From assembly GCA_030641085.1 (NCBI GenBank), contig DAOWIC010000059.1:1-11487 (forward strand): a stretch of DNA of 11,487 nucleotides, in the 5' to 3' direction. The notes below the pieces were generated by a model that worked only from the letters and a program-made list of their open reading frames with translations, had not been told where the DNA came from and made no database searches. The translations under genes and the position numbers were made by a program. Below are positions 6,366 through 11,487 of the stretch, piece after piece. The number at the start of each line of letters is the position of its first letter. Position 1 is the stretch's first letter. This DNA is from Calditrichota bacterium. GTDB taxonomy: Bacteria > Zixibacteria > MSB-5A5 > GN15 > FEB-12.

Positions 6366-8870
6366 ATGTTTCGATCCCGACTGATCCACCTGGCCATCTG
6401 TTTTGTGCTGGCCACTCCGGGACTGATCCTGACCCAGAGCGAGCCGATACCGGATTCGTCCGGCAGCGAAATGAAATCTCGCGGCACGCCCGACAAATCA
6501 GCCTGGTGGTTTTACATCGACTACCGCCTGCACAAAAACGGGCGGTTCTGGAATACGATCACCAATAACGGCATTCTGGGCAACGTGTATGGGTCTGAGG
6601 ACGACGACATCTACCGCAAGGCACCGGACTACTTTTTCCCGCGCTACAGCGGGATTCGGCACGGTTTCAGAACCGGCATCTGGCTGGGCGGGGTAGTCAA
6701 TAACGATACGCTGGTATCGATCTCTCTGGATGTTGATTATCAGAGCCAGTGGTCGCTGCACCGATGTGAATTCTGGCCCGACTTCTATCCGTACGGCTAT
6801 ATTCGGGACAAGTCACCCGGCTATGGCGCCCTGCTGGAACCATCGTCCCGAGATCTGCTGGTATATGAAGCGGTGTACACCGATACGTTCACGCGCGAGT
6901 GGTTTGTGCCTTACGATCCGTACGACATGCGCTACCATAAGCCGCTCAATGTAGAGATAACGCAGACCAGTTATTCCTGGTCGTCCAAGTACGCCGGGGA
7001 TTTCCTGATTGTCGATTACAAGATCCACAACCTGTCGCCGAACTGGATCTATGACGCCTTCTTCGGCCTTTATCATGTAGGGGGCGTTCACTACATATCC
7101 GAACCGCCTTACCCGCAGCTTGACGATCTTGAAGGATACATCGACTCGGTCACGCACGAGTTTGAACATCTGGGCCGGGAGGCGATGAACATCTCCTGGA
7201 CCTGCGACAAGGACGGCCATCCTTACGGCGGGAGATGGGCGCTGGTGCCGACCCGGAACTGTCTTGGAATCGCCCCGCTGCATCTCCCCCGTGACGCCGA
7301 GGTGCGGAATTTCAACTGGTGGATTTATGACAGCTACCTGGGCGACTGGGGTCCCCGGCAGCAGGGCAGTCTCGACGACCCGTTCCGACCTTTTCCGGAC
7401 GGTCTCGGCGTGCCGCACGGGGACAAAAATAAATACTACCTGATGTCTCATCCGGAGATTGATTACTCCGGTTACGAGGCAGCCGTCGACCACCGTTACG
7501 ATGGCTGGCTGGAACCGCCCGAGTATGCCGAAGAACTGGCCCGGGGCCATCACCCTCACTACGTAACATCCTACGGACCGTTCGACCTGGTGCCGTACGG
7601 GGTCGAGCATGTGACGGTCGTTTATGCGGTTGGTGAGAATGTTCATGCCAGTCCCACCGGCTACCGGGATTATTTCGATCCGTACGACCCAAAACCGTTT
7701 TTGGAGTATCTCGATTTCGACGATCTGATCGATAATATCCGCTGGGCTAAACGCATCTATGATAATCCCGGCGTTGATACCGACAACGACGGTGATTCCG
7801 GCAAGTATTTCTTCATGTATGACACCCTGACCGGTGACTCGCAGCAGGTCTATTACGAGGGCGATGGTCTGCCTGACTATCGAGGCGCGGGACCGCCACC
7901 GCCACCGCAACTGCGGTTGACCACCGAAAACGGCCGGATCATAGTACGCTGGAACGGACGCGAAACGGAAAATTACTTCGACAACTTCACGTTTCTCCGC
8001 GATTTCGAGGGCTACCGTATTTACCTGGCTCGATCGCAGGACGAGAACGATATTTCCCTGCTTACTTCATATGATCTCGACAACTATAGTCGCTTTAAGT
8101 GGAACAAGAGCCGACGGGTTTACGAAAGCCGGGTGGCGCCGTTTACGCTGGAGCAGTTGCGCTCCATGTACGGCGAGTGGTTTGAGCCGCTCGAATATAC
8201 GCGGCTCGCTCCGTATTACGCAGAGGACGGCGTCTATTATTTTACCAAGGTCGATTATAATCAGTCGGACCTGAGCAGCCGCACCGATATCCATAAACTC
8301 TACCCGGAGGCAACGCTCGACACCAACGATGTGGATGCCGAAGGCCGCATGCGCTATTACGAGTATGAGTATATCATCGACAACCTGCTGCCGACCGTGC
8401 CGTATTACGTCTGCGTGACAGCATTCGATTACGGCTATCCTGCCAAAGGGCTGGAGTCGCTGGAATCATCGCCCGCCGCCAACATGCACGAAGCGTTTGC
8501 CGTCGATCACGACACCGCCTCGATCGCCAACGGCCGACTCAATGTCTACTGCTTCCCTAATCCGTATTGCGTGGCCGACGACTACGCCGATAACGGTTTT
8601 GAAAACCGTTTCACCGATCTGGCCACCGACCGGGCGCGCTCGATCTACTTCGCCAACCTGCCGTCGGAGTGCACGATATCGATCTATTCGCTCGACGGTG
8701 ACCTGGTGAAACGGATGCACCACGACGAACCATCCGGCTCCGGCATGGTCGCGGTAGCGCGCTTCGACCTGATCAGCCGCAACACGCAGGCGGTTGTGAG
8801 CGGGCTTTATTACTGGGTGGTGGAGTCGGAGTACGGCAGCCAGATCGGCAAGCTGGTAATCATCAAGTAA
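6366..8870 (+). CDS. Secreted surface protein of unknown function with FlgD-like / T9SS-like C-terminal domain (copy 2)
   Basis: Tandem paralog of the preceding gene, also exactly 834 residues. The signal peptide is at about 1-23 (LIHLAICFVLATPGLIL core). The shared landmarks sit at nearly the same positions: NGRFWNT at 58-64, MNISWTCDKDGHP from 274, the aspartate loop DTDNDGDSG from 471, a PPPPP linker near 511, and the C-terminal FlgD-like domain ending KLVIIK. In the last 110 residues I count 87 identities to copy 1 (79%) without gaps. Copy 2 has PNPYC where copy 1 has PNPYR, an added cysteine. GAGAGAAAG just before the ATG is a weak ribosome-binding site. Function is unknown; export to the surface is inferred from the signal peptide and tail. 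Downstream lies a convergent pseudogene. Confidence 0.88.
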   Translation: MFRSRLIHLAICFVLATPGLILTQSEPIPDSSGSEMKSRGTPDKSAWWFYIDYRLHKNGRFWNTITNNGILGNVYGSEDDDIYRKAPDYFFPRYSGIRHGFRTGIWLGGVVNNDTLVSISLDVDYQSQWSLHRCEFWPDFYPYGYIRDKSPGYGALLEPSSRDLLVYEAVYTDTFTREWFVPYDPYDMRYHKPLNVEITQTSYSWSSKYAGDFLIVDYKIHNLSPNWIYDAFFGLYHVGGVHYISEPPYPQLDDLEGYIDSVTHEFEHLGREAMNISWTCDKDGHPYGGRWALVPTRNCLGIAPLHLPRDAEVRNFNWWIYDSYLGDWGPRQQGSLDDPFRPFPDGLGVPHGDKNKYYLMSHPEIDYSGYEAAVDHRYDGWLEPPEYAEELARGHHPHYVTSYGPFDLVPYGVEHVTVVYAVGENVHASPTGYRDYFDPYDPKPFLEYLDFDDLIDNIRWAKRIYDNPGVDTDNDGDSGKYFFMYDTLTGDSQQVYYEGDGLPDYRGAGPPPPPQLRLTTENGRIIVRWNGRETENYFDNFTFLRDFEGYRIYLARSQDENDISLLTSYDLDNYSRFKWNKSRRVYESRVAPFTLEQLRSMYGEWFEPLEYTRLAPYYAEDGVYYFTKVDYNQSDLSSRTDIHKLYPEATLDTNDVDAEGRMRYYEYEYIIDNLLPTVPYYVCVTAFDYGYPAKGLESLESSPAANMHEAFAVDHDTASIANGRLNVYCFPNPYCVADDYADNGFENRFTDLATDRARSIYFANLPSECTISIYSLDGDLVKRMHHDEPSGSGMVAVARFDLISRNTQAVVSGLYYWVVESEYGSQIGKLVIIK

Positions 8871-8884
8871 CGTGTGTGCTGGCG

Positions 8885-9118
8885 TCACAGTTGGTACAAC
8901 ATCAAGTAGACGATCACGCCGGAGATCAAAACGAGGATCCACACCGGCTAAAGCCAGCGAACTATCCGTCGGTGTTTCTCAATCCTCTGCCGAAAAGCAT
9001 GCCAGACAGCCAGAATGATAAAAGGCGTCATCACCGCCGCCATTATGACGTGGGGGATCAATACCGCGAAGTATACCGGCCGTGTTGCGCCTGATACAAT
9101 GCCGAAAAAAAAATGGTT
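8885..9118 (-). pseudogene. Remnant of a DUF420 (CtaM/YozB-like) membrane protein
   Basis: Reading the minus strand from 9118 down to the TGA at 8885-8887 gives a strong likeness to the C-terminal half of DUF420 proteins: ATRPVYFAVLIPHVIMAAV, then a hydrophobic helix, then IEKHRRIVRWL, a TAG stop (8948-8950), and PVWILVLISGVIVYLMLYQL. The family normally reads HKRIARWxxPIWLYVSVTGVxVYLML here, so the TAG interrupts a conserved block without shifting frame. A second in-frame stop (TGA, 9119-9121) sits just upstream; beyond it a weaker likeness (YFICEYLYRNGRK) may extend to about 9178, under the start of the DUF5686 gene. The N-terminal helices and a start codon are not found. Intact relatives are multi-helix membrane proteins linked to cytochrome oxidase maturation. 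TAG and TGA are ordinary stops of the atp genes here, so recoding is unlikely. Confidence 0.7.
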
Positions 9119-9152
9119 TCATTTGCGGCCGTTCCGGTATAAATATTCGCAA

Positions 9153-11487
9153 ATGAAATATTGGTGTCTGCTTATACTAGCGGCCTTGAGTGTCGCGCGA
9201 GTCGCCGCCGGAACGGTGGAGGGCAATGTCACCGGTGCCACCACCGGCGAACCGATTCCGCTGGTGACAGTGCGCGTGGTCGGCTCCGGTCAATCGATCC
9301 TTGCCAACGAGCAAGGTCATTTCCGAATCGCGCTCAAAGACGGCAGTCACCAACTCAAATTCAGCCATGTCGCCCATTACTCCCGCATATTGGATATATG
9401 GGTCAGCGATTCAGTCACCGTGCTCAATATCGAGCTTGAACCGGCCTTAGTCGAGGTTGCGCCGATCCGAGTATATGAGCGTGCCTACGATGCCGCCCAG
9501 AGGATTATTATCGAGGCGATCAGGCGCAAGGAGGAACTGCTCACCCGTATCAGGCAGTACGACTTCGATGCATATACCAAGCTCGTGCTGCGCGAGCGCA
9601 AGAAAGATGATTCGGTCAATATCTTTCTGATTACCGAGACGCAGGTCGAGGCCACCTGGCGATATCCCGACGACTACAAAGAAATAATCACCGCCCGTCG
9701 CCAGTCCTCCAACCTCAAGGCGGAACAGAATCTGGTCTCGGTGGGCGAGATTCTGAATTTCAACAAGAACCGGATCGGTTTTGGTGGTGTCGCCGTGGTC
9801 TCCCCCACCGCGAAGGACGCCCTTGACTACTACAACTATTACCTGATCGACACAATATATAATGACGCAGCCCCGGTTTTTGTCCTTGAGATCGAACCGA
9901 AAAGCAAAACGACCCCGCTTTTTGTCGGGACAATCAAAATCGCCGATTCGAGTTTCGCCGTTGTAGGGGTCGATGTCGGTCTCAACGAGGCTTTCGAAAG
10001 CCTCTTTTTGTACGAACCGCGTTACCGGCAGGTTCATTCGCAATTTGACGGCGAGTACTGGATGCCGACCATGATCCAGTTCGACGGCAGGCTCGATTTC
10101 GGTTTTCCCGGGATTCCCGAACTGACACTTGAGTACACTGCGGCGCTACAGAACTATAATTTCGACGACACCACCAACGAGGTTGAGTTTGATGAATTCG
10201 CCCTCGAGGTTGCGCTCACTGCGGATGATGTTGATTCCACCGACTGGCTGATCGGGCAACTCATGCCGTTGACCGACGAAGAGACCGACGGTTATGAGCG
10301 TATTGATTCGCTCAAAAACGCGCCCAAACCGATTCATAAACAGATTTTAAGCCTCGTGCCGACAGTCATCGCGTTTGCTGTCGGAAGTCAGGATTTTTTC
10401 CATTTCAACCGTGTCGAGGGCGCTTATGTCGGTCTCGGTAAGACGTTCAATCGTATCGGCGACCGGCTCACCCTTCGGTTAAAATCCGGCTATGCGATCG
10501 ACGCCGATCTCTGGCAACACTGCTACGGAGTCAATTATCTCCTTTCCGAGAAACAGGACCTGACCTTTGATTTTGAATACCGCGACGAGATTCGCACCTG
10601 GACCACGATTCAATCGCGCCCCGACGGTAACGCCACCTTTTTCGCCCTGATGCAGAAAACCGACCCGTACGACTACTACCGCGAGAAAGGATTCGCCGCC
10701 ACGCTGAAAACCAAGCTGGTCAATCACACGCGACTGGCGCTGAACTATACTGATGTTGAGCAGACCTGGCAGGATACCAGCACTTCCTACGGCCTCTTCG
10801 GTGACAACGCAGCGCACCGCTTCAACCCTGTGATTGTCGACGGCCGGTTGCGCTCGGTTGGGATCGGCTTCAGCTATGATTCGCGCAAACTGATTAAAGA
10901 CCGGGGCCGCCTGATGAAGATGTATTCACTTCCCTTCACGATTTTCCAAGCGGGCGTGGAGTACACAACCGACGATGTATTAGACTCGGATTTCTACTTC
11001 ACGCGCTATCACGCCGCGCTTTACCGTGAGCAGCGCCTGCCGGGACTCGGGACAACGTCGTTGTCTCTCTTCGGCGGAACCTTCAGGGGCACATTGCCGC
11101 CGCAGAAGTTCTGGGTCGTTGACCTTGATGCTCAGTTAGTGGACAAAGTGACGTACTTTCACACCGTGCAGAATCACAACTTCTACGGTTCCCGCGTCCT
11201 GTCGGTCTACGCCCAGCATGAATTCGGCACAAGGCTTTTCAAAAAGAGCCACCTGCCGCTGATCGAGAAGATACCTTACCTCCTAAGCGTTCACGGCGGC
11301 GCATTCTGGACCGACTTCCGCGGCAACGCGCCGCAGCCGGGCAACGACCTGTTGCCGCCGGCGATCGCCGCCTACAGCGAATTAGGCTTCGGCCTGACCG
11401 GTTTTCTGCCCCTGGGACTGGGACTCAACTTTACGTGGCAGTTGTCCGATTACGATACCAGCCCGTTCTCGATCGATGTCGCCGGTC
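9153..11487 (+). CDS. DUF5686 outer-membrane protein with carboxypeptidase-regulatory-like domain (cut by window edge)
   Basis: About 778 codons are visible and the frame is open to the window end. Counting from the ATG at 9153: signal peptide 1-19 (KYWCLLILAALSVARVAA), a carboxypeptidase-regulatory-like beta-sandwich about 20-96 (TVEGNV, TGEPIPLVTV, NEQGHFRI at 52-59), then the DUF5686 region with AYDAAQRIIIEAIRRKEEL from 111, the hallmark DYYNYYLIDTIY at 225-236, WMPTMIQFDG, and from 417 HFNRVEGAYVGLGKTF opening a probable beta-barrel of alternating aromatic strands. The architecture is common in Bacteroidetes and relatives; the function is unknown, with outer-membrane location inferred. 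An in-frame ATG at 9099 would add 18 residues before the signal peptide and overlap the antisense pseudogene, so I prefer 9153. Neither start has a clear ribosome-binding site. Confidence 0.85.
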   Translation, partial: MKYWCLLILAALSVARVAAGTVEGNVTGATTGEPIPLVTVRVVGSGQSILANEQGHFRIALKDGSHQLKFSHVAHYSRILDIWVSDSVTVLNIELEPALVEVAPIRVYERAYDAAQRIIIEAIRRKEELLTRIRQYDFDAYTKLVLRERKKDDSVNIFLITETQVEATWRYPDDYKEIITARRQSSNLKAEQNLVSVGEILNFNKNRIGFGGVAVVSPTAKDALDYYNYYLIDTIYNDAAPVFVLEIEPKSKTTPLFVGTIKIADSSFAVVGVDVGLNEAFESLFLYEPRYRQVHSQFDGEYWMPTMIQFDGRLDFGFPGIPELTLEYTAALQNYNFDDTTNEVEFDEFALEVALTADDVDSTDWLIGQLMPLTDEETDGYERIDSLKNAPKPIHKQILSLVPTVIAFAVGSQDFFHFNRVEGAYVGLGKTFNRIGDRLTLRLKSGYAIDADLWQHCYGVNYLLSEKQDLTFDFEYRDEIRTWTTIQSRPDGNATFFALMQKTDPYDYYREKGFAATLKTKLVNHTRLALNYTDVEQTWQDTSTSYGLFGDNAAHRFNPVIVDGRLRSVGIGFSYDSRKLIKDRGRLMKMYSLPFTIFQAGVEYTTDDVLDSDFYFTRYHAALYREQRLPGLGTTSLSLFGGTFRGTLPPQKFWVVDLDAQLVDKVTYFHTVQNHNFYGSRVLSVYAQHEFGTRLFKKSHLPLIEKIPYLLSVHGGAFWTDFRGNAPQPGNDLLPPAIAAYSELGFGLTGFLPLGLGLNFTWQLSDYDTSPFSIDVAG

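Larger units (their letters stand above)
3737..8870 (+). repeat. Tandem gene duplication (two 2,505-bp units, 124-bp spacer)
   Basis: The two genes have the same length to the codon and collinear motifs throughout, so they arose by duplication. In the last 22 codons before the stop (6173-6238 versus 8802-8867) there are 9 synonymous differences and 1 replacement (Asn to Ser). The duplication is therefore old and both copies have been kept under protein-level selection. Confidence 0.9.

Noticed and set aside
6813..7910. A 365-codon open frame antisense to copy 2
   Set aside because: It lies in exact codon register with the real gene on the other strand and shows no membrane, signal or family pattern. 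Similar antisense frames occur over copy 1. They arise because the real gene avoids TTA, CTA and TCA codons.
8861..8908. Nine-base direct repeat CATCAAGTA at 8861-8869 and 8900-8908
   Set aside because: The first copy encodes the conserved end of copy 2 (the same bases also end copy 1) and the second lies in the DUF420 remnant. It is too short to suggest an attachment or insertion site.
8876..9094. A 72-codon plus-strand frame between copy 2 and the DUF5686 gene
   Set aside because: It is the mirror of the DUF420 remnant in the same codon register. Its Asp/His/Gln/Arg-rich sequence is what the reverse of membrane-helix codons gives.
9105..9113. Run of nine A residues as a programmed slippage site
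   Set aside because: It falls upstream of the preferred DUF5686 start at 9153 and is not needed to join any two frames.
8885..9118. Stop-codon recoding in the DUF420 remnant (for example a reassigned TAG or TGA)
   Set aside because: Both codons terminate intact atp genes in this window, two different stops would need reassigning, and the 5' part of the gene is not found.
9447..10043. A 198-codon minus-strand frame inside the DUF5686 gene
   Set aside because: The plus strand carries clear DUF5686 motifs throughout this stretch, so the antisense frame is a shadow.

Overview
The window reads as a piece of chromosome from a Gram-negative bacterium of the FCB (Fibrobacteres-Chlorobi-Bacteroidetes) superphylum, probably one of its less cultured lineages such as Zixibacteria, KSB1 or Marinimicrobia. 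This is an inference. It rests on two large signal-peptide proteins ending in a FlgD-like / type IX-secretion-like C-terminal domain, on a DUF5686 outer-membrane protein with a carboxypeptidase-regulatory-like N-terminal domain, and on moderate GC content. No rRNA, tRNA, CRISPR array or insertion sequence was seen.

Left part (1-3357, minus strand): an F1Fo-ATP synthase operon in the order atpZ, atpI-like, atpB, atpE, atpF, atpH, atpA; atpA runs off the left edge. The genes are tightly packed. AtpZ and the atpI-like gene overlap by 17 bp, the atpI-like gene and atpB overlap by 4 bp with a TTG start for atpB, and atpF and atpH are 5 bp apart. A near-consensus promoter (TTGACA-18 bp-TATATT) lies just upstream of atpZ. 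The c subunit lacks the sodium-ligand residues, so the enzyme is predicted to be proton driven. The atpH-atpA gap holds two short stem-loops.

Middle (3358-3736): a divergent intergenic region with the atp promoter at its left end and a perfect 8-bp-arm inverted repeat near its right end, upstream of the first large gene.

Right part (3737-8870, plus strand): two tandem paralogous genes of exactly 834 codons each, encoding secreted or cell-surface proteins of unknown function. Each has a signal peptide, a conserved NGRFWNT motif, an aspartate-rich calcium-loop-like segment at residue 471, a poly-proline linker, a fibronectin-III-like segment and a FlgD-like C-terminal tail. Synonymous changes far outnumber replacements in the 3' end, so both copies appear to be under purifying selection.

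Right edge (8871-11487): between the second paralog and a DUF5686 gene lies an antisense remnant of a DUF420 (CtaM/YozB-like) membrane protein with in-frame stops, a pseudogene with no intact open frame. The DUF5686 gene then runs off the right edge. The two paralogs and the DUF5686 protein all look exported and share a strand, so a common envelope role is possible, but nothing in the window proves they act together.
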